Shown: positions 7,289-15,435 of the stretch, one piece after another
Numbering within the stretch: the first letter of the stretch is position 1
How the letters are laid out: the number at the start of each line of letters is the position of its first letter
From: an uncultured Caryophanales bacterium
Lineage (GTDB): Bacteria > Bacillota_I > Bacilli_A > RF39 > UBA660
Direction: 5' to 3'
DNA length: 39,363 nt
Assembly: GCA_947169395.1 (NCBI GenBank)
Contig: CAMVPJ010000005.1
Span: 1-39,363, forward strand
Notes under the pieces: model-generated
What the model was told of the DNA's origin: nothing
Database searches by the model: none
Seen by the model: only the letters and a program-made list of their open reading frames with translations
Made by a program: the position numbers and the translations under genes

Positions 7289-8086
7289 ATGAATAAATTA
7301 GTTATAGATAACTTAAAAGTTAAAATTAAAAATACAGATAGAATTATTCTTGACGGATTTAATCTTACTATTAAATCTGGTGAAATACATGTAATTATGG
7401 GACCTAATGGTGTAGGAAAATCAACACTTTCTAAAGTAATAATGGGGCATCCTGATTATGAAGTATTAGAAGGTAGTATTTATTATAATGATACTTTACT
7501 TAATAGTCTTACTACTGATGCTCGTGCGAACTTAGGTATATTTTTAGGAATGCAAAATCCTATTGAAATAGAAGGCGTAACTAATGCAGACATGCTTAGA
7601 ACTGCTCTACATTCTAAAGAAGGAACTAGTTTTAAACTATATGATTTTATTAAAGATATGGATAAATATGTGAAACAATTAAGTATGAATCCTGACATGA
7701 TTCATAGAGGAGTTAATCTAGGTTTTAGTGGTGGAGAACGTAAGAAAAATGAGATACTACAGATGAATGTATTAAAACCTAGTATAGTACTTTTAGATGA
7801 GATAGATTCAGGACTTGATGTAGATAGCTTAAAAATAGTAGGAGATGAGGTTTATAATTATTTTAAAGAATATAAACCTGCAATACTACTAGTTACACAT
7901 TATCAAAGATTGCTTGATTATATTCATCCTGATTTTGTACATATTGTATCTAATGGTAAGATAGTTGAAACTGGGGACTTTAGTTTAGTTAAAAAGATTG
8001 AGGATGAAGGTTATAATAAATATATAGATAAAAAGATAGAATCTATTGGTACATGTGCAGTTAAGAGTGTGGTAAGTCATGAATAA
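7289..8086 (+). CDS. sufC: Fe-S cluster assembly ATPase SufC
   Basis: The 265-residue ABC-type ATPase powers the SufBCD scaffold that builds Fe-S clusters. Visible motifs are Walker A GPNGVGKST (about 38-46), the SufC-type signature GFSGGERKKNEI (about 144-155), Walker B IVLLDEIDSGLDVDSL (about 166-181) and the switch histidine in LLVTHYQRLL. Length is that of normal SufC. The start at 7289 (MNKLVIDNLKV) aligns with the family N-terminus; a short upstream extension lies over the TATAAT at 7264-7269 and is rejected. It overlaps the next gene by 8 bases and leads the operon sufC-sufD-sufS. Confidence 0.95.
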   Translation: MNKLVIDNLKVKIKNTDRIILDGFNLTIKSGEIHVIMGPNGVGKSTLSKVIMGHPDYEVLEGSIYYNDTLLNSLTTDARANLGIFLGMQNPIEIEGVTNADMLRTALHSKEGTSFKLYDFIKDMDKYVKQLSMNPDMIHRGVNLGFSGGERKKNEILQMNVLKPSIVLLDEIDSGLDVDSLKIVGDEVYNYFKEYKPAILLVTHYQRLLDYIHPDFVHIVSNGKIVETGDFSLVKKIEDEGYNKYIDKKIESIGTCAVKSVVSHE

Positions 8087-8873
8087 AATAGTAGTGAATA
8101 GAGAATTAATAGAAAGTAAAGATATTGATTCTACTATTGATGTAGCTCTTAAGAAAAAGGAATCTTTATTTGATATAAGTATAATTACTATTAGTGTGAA
8201 TGATGATACTGTTTTATATTTAGATATAAATACTGATACTACTAAACTAAAAATAGATTTTAATATTCTAAGTAATATTAATTTTAAATTATATATAAAT
8301 GTTATAGGTAATGATTCTAAGATTCGTTATACTTATAATATTGATGAGAATAGTTTAGTTAGTGTTATTAAGTATAATAGAGTAGATAATATAAAAGAAA
8401 TGGTAGAAGTTAATTTAAATGGAATAGGTGCTAACATTGACTATCTATTTAAAAGTATTTGTACATCTAAAGAGTTATATGATTATATGATTATGCATAA
8501 TACTAAAAATACAGTAAGTAATATAAAGAATAATATAGTAAATGTAAGTGGTACATCTAGTATTCAAATAGCATCTAGAGTAGATAAAGATATTATTGAT
8601 TGTATATGTAATCAGTTTAATAGAATTATTAATCTAACTAATAATAAATGTGAGATTAGACCAATACTTTATATAGATACTGACGATATTGATGCAAATC
8701 ATTCGGCTTTAATAGGTGATTTTGAAGAAGATGAATTATTCTATTTAGAATCTCGTGGTATAAATAAGTCTAATGCATATAACTTACTTATTAAAGGATT
8801 TTTAAATAGTGGTATTGATGATGGAAAGTTAAAGAAGAAAATTGAAGATGATTTAAATAAGTATAGGAGGTGA
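8079..8873 (+). CDS. Short SufD-type Fe-S scaffold protein
   Basis: The 264-residue protein carries the C-terminal SufBD core signature: RPILYIDTDDIDANHSALIG (about 193-212) followed by DELFYLESRGI. The ANHSA histidine aligns with the conserved SufD histidine (CSHGAT in E. coli), and there is no cysteine where SufB has its catalytic one, so it is SufD-like. Typical SufD and SufB are 400-470 residues; this protein lacks much of the N-terminal part but has a predicted beta-rich middle and no frameshift. Its place between sufC and sufS supports the role. Whether a separate SufB exists elsewhere cannot be seen. The next gene's ribosome binding site overlaps its stop. Confidence 0.85.
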   Translation: MNKIVVNRELIESKDIDSTIDVALKKKESLFDISIITISVNDDTVLYLDINTDTTKLKIDFNILSNINFKLYINVIGNDSKIRYTYNIDENSLVSVIKYNRVDNIKEMVEVNLNGIGANIDYLFKSICTSKELYDYMIMHNTKNTVSNIKNNIVNVSGTSSIQIASRVDKDIIDCICNQFNRIINLTNNKCEIRPILYIDTDDIDANHSALIGDFEEDELFYLESRGINKSNAYNLLIKGFLNSGIDDGKLKKKIEDDLNKYRR

Positions 8874-8875
8874 GT

Positions 8876-10066
8876 ATGAATAGAGACGATTTTAATATGC
8901 TAGATAGTACTGTTTATCTTGATAATGCAGCTACTACTTTAAAGCCTAGAGTATTGTCAGATGCAGTTAGTGATTATTATAATAATTACTGTTCAAATGC
9001 ATCTAGAGGAGATTATAAGATAGCTTTAAAAGTAGATGATAAGATAAATGATACTAGATGTAAGGTAAAAGATTTTATTAATGCAGATAGTAGTAGTGAG
9101 ATTATATTTACAAGTGGAACGACTGATTCCTTAAATAAGATTGTATTTGGTTATTTTAAATATAATTTAAAAAGTGGGGATAACATACTTATTACTAAAG
9201 CAGAACATGCTAGTAATGTTTTACCTTGGTTTGAACTTGCTGATGAAATTAATTTAGATATTGATTATATTCCTTTAAATAGTGACTATTCAGTAACTCT
9301 AGATAACTTAAAGAAAGCAATTAAAACTAATACTAAGGTAATATCTCTTGCACATGTAACTAATGTAATAGGGGATATTAGACCTATTAAAGAGATAATT
9401 AAGTATGCGCATGATAACAATATATTAGTAGTTATAGATGGTGCGCAGGCAGTACCACACATGCGAGTTGATGTAAAGAATCTTGATATAGATTTTCTAG
9501 CATTTTCTGCACACAAGATGTGTGGACCTACTGGTGTAGGAATATTATATGGTAAAAAATGCTTACTTGATAATATGTACCCAACTACTTTTGGTGGAGG
9601 TATGAATGCATCTTTTACTTTTGATAGAGAAAGAAGTTATAAAAGTCTACCTTCTAAATTAGAAGCAGGTACTATTAATATTGCAGGTATTATTGGTTTT
9701 GGTAAAATACTAGATTATATCAATGATATTGGTATTGATAATATTAATAAGTATGAGAAGAGTTTACATAGATATGCAGTAGAAAAGTTAGACTCTATTG
9801 ATAATGTAGTAATATATAATAAAGATGTAGATACTCCAATTATTACATTTAATTATAAAGATATATTTCCACAAGACCTTGCTATATACTTAGATAAGTA
9901 TAATATATGTGTTAGAGCAGGTAATCATTGTGCGAAGATGTTAAAAGATGAATTAAAGATTAAAAATACAGTAAGAGCTACTCTATACTTTTATAATACT
10001 AAAGAAGATATAGATAAACTATATGATGCTTTATCTAATCCTAATATTATGAATGAGTTATTGTAA
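8876..10066 (+). CDS. sufS: Cysteine desulfurase SufS
   Basis: The 396-residue PLP enzyme releases sulfur from cysteine as an enzyme persulfide for Fe-S assembly. It has YLDNAATTLKP (about 13-23), FTSGTTDSLN (about 78-87), HVTNVIGDIRP, the PLP-lysine motif SAHKMCGPTGVG (about 210-221), GTINIAGIIGFG, and the catalytic cysteine in RAGNHCAK (about 346-353). Length matches group II desulfurases. ATG 8876 follows AGGAGGTG with ideal spacing; the sufD stop lies in between. SufU and SufB usually follow SufS in Firmicutes but are absent here, where a HipA-like gene with its own promoter begins instead. Confidence 0.95.
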   Translation: MNRDDFNMLDSTVYLDNAATTLKPRVLSDAVSDYYNNYCSNASRGDYKIALKVDDKINDTRCKVKDFINADSSSEIIFTSGTTDSLNKIVFGYFKYNLKSGDNILITKAEHASNVLPWFELADEINLDIDYIPLNSDYSVTLDNLKKAIKTNTKVISLAHVTNVIGDIRPIKEIIKYAHDNNILVVIDGAQAVPHMRVDVKNLDIDFLAFSAHKMCGPTGVGILYGKKCLLDNMYPTTFGGGMNASFTFDRERSYKSLPSKLEAGTINIAGIIGFGKILDYINDIGIDNINKYEKSLHRYAVEKLDSIDNVVIYNKDVDTPIITFNYKDIFPQDLAIYLDKYNICVRAGNHCAKMLKDELKIKNTVRATLYFYNTKEDIDKLYDALSNPNIMNELL

Positions 10067-10069
10067 TAA

Positions 10070-10098
10070 TTGAATATAAAAATAAGTAATGATATAAT
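10070..10098 (+). promoter_or_regulatory. Promoter of the HipA-like gene
   Basis: TTGAAT (10070-10075) and TATAAT (10093-10098) are spaced by 17 bases, with an extended TGA just before the -10. It starts immediately after the sufS stop, marking a new transcription unit. Confidence 0.7.
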
Positions 10099-10125
10099 TA
10101 ATTATATTAGTAGATAGGTGATGTA

Positions 10126-11286
10126 ATGGAAGTAATATTAATGAATAGGAATACTGAAGTATTAAAGTTAGAAATTAGTAACTTAGATTTTACTAAAGTA
10201 ATAGAAGTATATAAGATTGAGTATGCTCCGATTGCTATTAATAATGCATATAATGATTCATCTAAAAGTTTGATTAAGGAAATTAATAAATGGTTTAAAG
10301 GTAGAGGAATTCCATCTTGGAGAAAGGATTTGGATAGACTTTTAAATAACTTAGGTGTAGATTATAAAGAAGAATTATTATTAAAATCATATGGTTTATC
10401 TTTATCTGATTGTTATTGGATAAAAGATGTAAATAGTAATATTTTATGGGAAGATATTAATTTCTTTGATAATGATTTTGAATATGAGGGATATCTAGAA
10501 GCAACATATAGTGATACAGTATCAAATAAAATAAGTTTGATATCTCCAAACAATACAACTGATGGTATGATTTCTAAAGCGTGGATTATAGATAATGGCA
10601 TTAGGAAACTTATTAAAGGAACTTATACAAGTACTAATCAAGAACCTATTAATGAATATATTTCTTCTATAATATGTGATAAATTAGGTATTACTCATGT
10701 AGATTATATAATAGATATATATAAGAACAGATTAGTATCTGTTTGTGATAATAATTTAAATGGTCATGAAGAAATTATTAGTGCATATGATATATTTTTA
10801 AGCAAGCAAAAAGATAATCAAGATAGTGATTATACCCATTATGTTAAAGTATTAGAGTCATTGGGATTAAAGAATGTAAAAAAAGAATTATCTGATATGT
10901 ATTTAGTAGACTTTATAATGATGAATTATGATAGACATATGAAAAATTATGGTGTTATACGTGATGTAGAAACTCTTAAATTTACTAGATTAATGCCGAT
11001 ATTTGATACAGGACAAAGTTTAAATTGTGATAAACTTTTCTATGAAATGAATTTTAAAGAAGGAAATTATAAATTATTTCATAATACTAATTTTAAGTTA
11101 TCTAAATTATTAAAATACATTAACCTAGATTATTATGATTTATCTAAATTAAAAGATATGCCATCTATTGTTAATGATATTTTAAATAAATATAAAGTAT
11201 ATACAGATATGTCAGATGAAAGAATTAGTGCGATTACTAATGGAATAAAATATAGAATAGATTATTTAATCGAATTAAAGAAATAA
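10126..11286 (+). CDS. HipA-like serine/threonine kinase domain protein
   Basis: The 386-residue protein has the landmarks of a HipA-type kinase fold. These are a candidate nucleotide-binding lysine in KLIKGTY (about 160-166) followed by an acidic helix EPINEYISSIICDKLGI, the catalytic loop DFIMMNYDRHMKNYGVI (about 260-276; the DRH..N pattern) and the metal-binding Asp in MPIFDTGQSL (about 289-298). The N-terminal ~120 residues are not a recognisable HipA N-domain and the gene has no HipB antitoxin partner beside it, so it is an orphan kinase and not a classic toxin-antitoxin pair. ATG 10126 follows AGGTGAT at 3 bases; 10141 is a second option. It has its own promoter and terminator. Substrate unknown. 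Confidence 0.65.
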   Translation: MEVILMNRNTEVLKLEISNLDFTKVIEVYKIEYAPIAINNAYNDSSKSLIKEINKWFKGRGIPSWRKDLDRLLNNLGVDYKEELLLKSYGLSLSDCYWIKDVNSNILWEDINFFDNDFEYEGYLEATYSDTVSNKISLISPNNTTDGMISKAWIIDNGIRKLIKGTYTSTNQEPINEYISSIICDKLGITHVDYIIDIYKNRLVSVCDNNLNGHEEIISAYDIFLSKQKDNQDSDYTHYVKVLESLGLKNVKKELSDMYLVDFIMMNYDRHMKNYGVIRDVETLKFTRLMPIFDTGQSLNCDKLFYEMNFKEGNYKLFHNTNFKLSKLLKYINLDYYDLSKLKDMPSIVNDILNKYKVYTDMSDERISAITNGIKYRIDYLIELKK

Positions 11287-11316
11287 TTCATAATAGAATT
11301 ATAAGTTATTTTTAAG

Positions 11317-11358
11317 ACTCGATAAAATGTTATAATTAAGCATTATTCGAGTTTTTTT
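11317..11358 (+). terminator. Terminator of the HipA-like gene
   Basis: ACTCGA (11317-11322) pairs with TCGAGT (11347-11352), and the arms continue inward as ATAAAATG/CATTAT with a bulge. TTTTTTT follows. Confidence 0.75.
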
Positions 11359-11491
11359 GATTTTTCAATTCTAGATTTCAAAAACATATAAAATTAATAT
11401 TTAATATTATAGTAAGGATAAATTAAATTATGATAATGATGAAATAAAGAAAGTGTTATCTTTAAAGAAAAAATAATATGGAGGATATATA

Positions 11492-12274
11492 ATGAGCAGA
11501 AAAATGGTTTTAATTGGTGGCGGAGAGAATGGTCGTATTCTTGAAAATGGTGAAAAAGCGCCATATGAAACAGAATTAATGGATAAGGAAATAATAAGAT
11601 TAACAAATAAGAAAAAACCTAATTATCTTTTTATTGATCATGCAATGGATTTTTCCATCGAAATACAAGATAGTTATTATGAGACTATGAAAAAAATTTA
11701 TGGTGAAAAGTTTGGTTGTTGTTGCAAACATTTGCGGTCAGATGAACTAGAAAATAAAGAATATGTTCAGGAACTTGTTAATTGGGCTGATATAATATAT
11801 GAGGGCGGAGGTAATACATCTTCAATGATAAAACTGTGGAAAAAAACAGGATTTGATGCTATATTATATGATGCTTGGAATAAAGGTAAGGTTATTTGTG
11901 GTATATCGGCAGGTGCAGTATGTTGGTTTAAGTATTGCAATTCAGATGTTAATGAAAATGAATTTGCATTGCTAGAATGTTTAGGGTGGTATAATGCGTT
12001 TATAACTCCACATTGTGATGAAAAAGGAAGACTTGAATCATCCCAGGAGCAATTAAAAGATTTAAACTGTGTTAATATTCTAATGTCTAATTGTTCATCG
12101 ATTGAAATTATTGATGATAAATATAAAATTATAAATGAAAATTGTAGTAATAGGAATTTTTCAAAAGGTTACGTTTATAAAGCTTATATAGAAAATGGTA
12201 AATATAATATTGTTAAATTAAAAGAGAGTAAAAGTTTTTTAAGTTTATCTTTACTTTTTGAAAAACACGAATAG
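11492..12274 (+). CDS. Peptidase S51 family protein (dipeptidase E-like)
   Basis: The 260-residue protein resembles S51 peptidases, cytosolic serine peptidases that release N-terminal Asp dipeptides (PepE) or act on cyanophycin. Key segments are the glycine loop KMVLIGGGENG near the start, IIYEGGGNTSSMI (about 101-113), and the nucleophile elbow GISAGAVCWF (about 137-146) with Ser 139. A later ITPHCDEKGR (about 171-180) supplies a candidate catalytic His. ATG 11492 follows GGAGG. It lies alone between terminators, in a block that otherwise carries accessory genes. The substrate cannot be told from sequence. Confidence 0.82.
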   Translation: MSRKMVLIGGGENGRILENGEKAPYETELMDKEIIRLTNKKKPNYLFIDHAMDFSIEIQDSYYETMKKIYGEKFGCCCKHLRSDELENKEYVQELVNWADIIYEGGGNTSSMIKLWKKTGFDAILYDAWNKGKVICGISAGAVCWFKYCNSDVNENEFALLECLGWYNAFITPHCDEKGRLESSQEQLKDLNCVNILMSNCSSIEIIDDKYKIINENCSNRNFSKGYVYKAYIENGKYNIVKLKESKSFLSLSLLFEKHE

Positions 12275-12316
12275 ATTCTATAAATAATAATAAAGTTATA
12301 ATAAGTGTAAAATACT

Positions 12317-12346
12317 AAAGAAATAATTTAATGTTATTTCTTTTTG
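12317..12346 (+). terminator. Terminator of the S51 peptidase gene
   Basis: AAAGAAATAA (12317-12326) and TTATTTCTTT (12334-12343) form a perfect 10-bp stem with a 7-base loop, followed by TT. The same stem is used at 14164-14191. Confidence 0.7.
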
Positions 12347-12465
12347 TATTATGAAATTAATTTTGCATATAATATTAAAGAAATGGTTGATTTTCAAAAA
12401 AAACATATAAATTATATGATAAAAACATAAAAAAACAAAAAAAATGTTTTTTTAGTCAAAATATA

Positions 12466-12474
12466 TGATATAAT
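12466..12474 (+). promoter_or_regulatory. Extended -10 promoter of the AAA15 pair
   Basis: TGATATAAT at 12466-12474 matches an extended -10 element 23 bases before the start codon. The -35 region is weak. Just upstream, AAAAACAT and ATGTTTTT at about 12421-12450 form an AT-rich hairpin that could act as a further terminator. Confidence 0.5.
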
Positions 12475-12497
12475 ACTTGTAGATGGAGGGATAATAG

Positions 12498-13637
12498 ATG
12501 AAATTATTAATGGTTGTTGCAAATAATTTTAAATTGTGTGAAAAGAATTTTACAATATCTTTTATACCGTCTGGTAACAAAACACAAGCAGACAAAGAGT
12601 TTGAATTACAGGAAATAGATGATTCTTTGTATGTATTTAATACATTAGGAATCATTGGTAAAAATGCATCAGGAAAAACAACAGTAGTAGAGTTATTGTC
12701 AATAATATATGATATATTTTCTAATTATAGAATTAATAGTTCTAAAAGTATTTTTAAATTTATTGATAAACCTTTGAATTTAGATATTACATTTTATCAT
12801 GAAGGTACAGTTTATAGATATATAACTGATTTATATAAAAACGTTAATTCCGTTGATAATACATCAGTTTTTTTCAAAAATGAGAAGTTATATAAAAGAG
12901 ATTATAAAAAAGCTCATATTAAAGATTTATTTAATTATGATAAATTTGATGAAGTAATTTCAAATATTAAATTGCCTGAAGATACATCGATGATTTATTC
13001 ATTATTAAAAAATATCTCGCTTAGAGGAATATATTGCTCAAGTGATGATAACATGTATAGAGATTATGTACAGGCATTTAATGTATATAAACTTCTTGAT
13101 AATAATTTGAAAATTATAACCTCATTATTAAAAATGTTTGATGAACATTTAGATAATATAAAAATGATAAATGAAAATAAGTATAAAATTATTTATGTTA
13201 ATGGTTCTACTAAAGATGTTTCAAATTCTGAATTATATGAAATATTATCTAGTGGTACAACAAAGGGGTTTGGATTATTTACATTTGTAGTATATTCACT
13301 ACGTACTGGTGCTGATTTAATAATTGATGAAATAGAAAATCATTTTCATAAAACATTAGTAGAAAATCTAGTTAATCTTTATAAAGATAAATCAGTAAAT
13401 AAGAAGAATGCTACATTGATTTTTACTACACATTATTGTGAAATACTTGATTTATTTGGTCGAAGTGATAACATTTATATAAGCAAATATGAAAATGCAA
13501 TTAAATTAGAGAATATGCATACAAATTATAAGTTCAGATCTGAATTATCTAAGAGTAATAAGTTTTATAATAATGAGTTTAATACAAATGTTAGTTATGA
13601 TGCATTAATGAATTTTAAGAAGGAATTAATGCAATGA
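12498..13637 (+). CDS. AAA15/ABC-type ATPase, probable defence protein
   Basis: The 379-residue protein has an ABC/SMC-like ATPase core. It shows Walker A GIIGKNASGKTTVVELL (about 51-67), a signature-like LSSGTTKGFGLF (about 252-263), Walker B LIIDEIENHFHKTLVENL (about 274-291) and the switch motif LIFTTHYCEILD (about 307-318). The DEIENH form is typical of AAA15/AAA21 proteins such as those of AbiL, PARIS (AriA) and OLD-like systems. The inserted middle (about 75-245) has no recognised domain. The ATGA overlap with the next gene indicates coupled synthesis of a two-protein system. ATG 12498 follows GGAGGG. The defence role is inferred from family and partner. Confidence 0.75.
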   Translation: MKLLMVVANNFKLCEKNFTISFIPSGNKTQADKEFELQEIDDSLYVFNTLGIIGKNASGKTTVVELLSIIYDIFSNYRINSSKSIFKFIDKPLNLDITFYHEGTVYRYITDLYKNVNSVDNTSVFFKNEKLYKRDYKKAHIKDLFNYDKFDEVISNIKLPEDTSMIYSLLKNISLRGIYCSSDDNMYRDYVQAFNVYKLLDNNLKIITSLLKMFDEHLDNIKMINENKYKIIYVNGSTKDVSNSELYEILSSGTTKGFGLFTFVVYSLRTGADLIIDEIENHFHKTLVENLVNLYKDKSVNKKNATLIFTTHYCEILDLFGRSDNIYISKYENAIKLENMHTNYKFRSELSKSNKFYNNEFNTNVSYDALMNFKKELMQ

Positions 13638-14173
13638 GAATTCTTTTATTGTGTGAAGGACAGAATGAAGAAGTATTACTTAATCAATTATTAGATAGTA
13701 ATTCATTATGTTTTACAAGAGATGATTTAATAGGACGTAGACCTTATCCTATTAGACAACTTAGTAATCCTACTATTAAGTCTGAATTAAAACATTATGG
13801 TATGCCTGTCAAAGTTTATAGAGTTGGTGATAAACAAAATGATAAATTTCCTATTCCTAAGGATTTAAAAAATATCGTATCAAAAAAAGAAATCTATAAG
13901 TATTGTACAAAACCGGAATTAGAAATGCTTTTAATACTTAATGAAGGATTAGAAAAAGAATATGAAAAAGTAAAAAGTAAAATATCACCAAAATCATTTG
14001 CTAAGAAAAGAATTATATATAATGGTATAAAATATGACCAATCATCTGAATTTTTAGAAATGTATTATGGTAATAATATTAATAAACTAATTAACAGTAT
14101 TAAAAAATATAAGTCATATAAAAAACATCATAATAAAGATGAATTGTATTTAGCACATTTATTAAAGAAATAA
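13634..14173 (+). CDS. Small EGxxE (TOPRIM/RloB-like) partner of the AAA15 ATPase
   Basis: The 179-residue protein begins ILLLCEGQNEEVLLNQLL, a beta strand followed by EGxxE and a helix, as in TOPRIM, RloB and AbiLii-like proteins. Other strong segments are RRPYPIRQLSNPTI, VYRVGDKQNDKFPIP (about 55-80) and YCTKPELEMLLILNEGLEKE near 94-113, the last recalling the helix after the catalytic core of RloB-like nucleases. The C-terminus is very basic and Lys/Tyr-rich. It overlaps the ATPase gene by 4 bases, and its stop lies in the 5' arm of a terminator. The likely role is effector nuclease of the pair; the fold assignment is tentative. Confidence 0.55.
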   Translation: MRILLLCEGQNEEVLLNQLLDSNSLCFTRDDLIGRRPYPIRQLSNPTIKSELKHYGMPVKVYRVGDKQNDKFPIPKDLKNIVSKKEIYKYCTKPELEMLLILNEGLEKEYEKVKSKISPKSFAKKRIIYNGIKYDQSSEFLEMYYGNNINKLINSIKKYKSYKKHHNKDELYLAHLLKK

Positions 14174-14194
14174 TTTAACCTTTATTTCTTTTTT
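14164..14194 (+). terminator. Terminator of the AAA15 pair
   Basis: AAAGAAATAA (14164-14173, which includes the stop codon) pairs with TTATTTCTTT (14182-14191), followed by TTT. Confidence 0.75.
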
Positions 14195-14204
14195 ATTATC
14201 TTAA

Positions 14205-14213
14205 TGGTATAAT
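14205..14213 (+). promoter_or_regulatory. Extended -10 promoter of the flavoprotein operon
   Basis: TGGTATAAT at 14205-14213 fits the extended -10 consensus 22 bases before the start codon; the -35 region is weak. Confidence 0.5.
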
Positions 14214-14235
14214 TTTATTAATTGGTGGTGGTTAT

Positions 14236-15435
14236 ATGAGTAAGGTAATTATTATTGGTGGAGGTGCATCAGGATTAGTTACTGCAATTAATGCATCTTT
14301 AAATAATGATGTTACAATACTTGAGAAAAATAGTAAGTGTGGCAAAAAAATTCTTGTAACCGGTAATGGTAAGTGTAATTATTTTAATAGTGATTTTACT
14401 TCTTCACATTTTAATACAGATGATAGAGATATATTAGATGCAATTATAACTCATGATAATATTAATAAGGTAATGAAATTATTTGATAGTATTGGTATTA
14501 TGCCTAATATAAAGAACGGTTATTATTATCCGATGTCTAATCAAGCTATAAGTGTACGCGAAGCATTAGTTAAGGAATGCTTAGTTCGTGGTGTTTCTAT
14601 TATTACTGATTGTGATGTTAGTAATATTAGTTATAACGGTACTTATAATGTTATAACTAATAAAGGAGAATATAGGTGTGACAAAGTAGTTGTTGCCTGT
14701 GGCTCACATGCATACGTTAAAGAGAAAAGTGTTGGTTATGCTATACTAAGTAAGTTTAATCATACAATTAATTCAGTTGTTCCATCTTTAGTACAATTAG
14801 TATCAAGTGGTAATTATTTAAAAAGTTGGAGTGGTGTTAGAATAGATGCTAAAGTATCTTTATATGAAGATAATGAGTTTAAAAAGATAAGTACTGGAGA
14901 GTTACAACTTACCGATTATGGAATTAGTGGTATATGCGTATATCAATTAAGTTCACTTGTATCTCGCGGGTTATATAATAAAAAAGAAGAAGTAATTCAT
15001 ATTAATTTTATGCCTTATATAGATGATTTTATAGAGTTTATGAATAAAAGAAATAGCATAGTAAAAAAAAGAACCATCTCAGAACTATTTGATGGTATTA
15101 TGAATTATAAATTATCTAATACATTACTTACTCTATGTAATATTGATTATGATGATACCTGGGATAATATAAGTGATATAAATAAGAATAAATTGTCTAA
15201 GATGGTTACTGATTTTGAAATTAAGATTACTGATACTAAAGGATTTATGTCTGCTCAAACATGTAGTGGTGGAGTTATATTATCTGAGATTAATCCAAAT
15301 ACTATGGAATCAAAAAAACAAAAGAATCTTTATATTACAGGAGAGTTACTTGATTGTGACGGTGAATGTGGTGGATATAACCTAGGTTTTGCATGGATTA
15401 CAGGTATTATTGCAGGAGAGGCTTTAAATGATTAG
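14236..15435 (+). CDS. BaiN/HI0933-type FAD-dependent oxidoreductase
   Basis: The 399-residue flavoprotein begins with the FAD-binding Rossmann motif VIIIGGGASGLVTAI (about 4-18) and the family-specific CGKKILVTGNGKCNYFN (about 35-51), and ends with GECGGYNLGFAWITGIIAGE. This is the HI0933-like family, which includes BaiN of gut clostridia. It differs from disulfide reductases in lacking a redox CxxC next to the flavin. Its actual substrate is unknown; the bile-acid function of BaiN should not be assumed. It overlaps the following flavoprotein gene by 8 bases. ATG 14236 has a GGTGGTGG ribosome binding region. Confidence 0.88.
   Translation: MSKVIIIGGGASGLVTAINASLNNDVTILEKNSKCGKKILVTGNGKCNYFNSDFTSSHFNTDDRDILDAIITHDNINKVMKLFDSIGIMPNIKNGYYYPMSNQAISVREALVKECLVRGVSIITDCDVSNISYNGTYNVITNKGEYRCDKVVVACGSHAYVKEKSVGYAILSKFNHTINSVVPSLVQLVSSGNYLKSWSGVRIDAKVSLYEDNEFKKISTGELQLTDYGISGICVYQLSSLVSRGLYNKKEEVIHINFMPYIDDFIEFMNKRNSIVKKRTISELFDGIMNYKLSNTLLTLCNIDYDDTWDNISDINKNKLSKMVTDFEIKITDTKGFMSAQTCSGGVILSEINPNTMESKKQKNLYITGELLDCDGECGGYNLGFAWITGIIAGEALND

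Noticed and set aside
11405..11476. Short open stretch ending at 11476 (no start codon) that reads like the C-terminus of a charged protein
   Set aside because: Only about 23 codons, no start and no ribosome binding site; it could be a gene remnant but cannot be supported.
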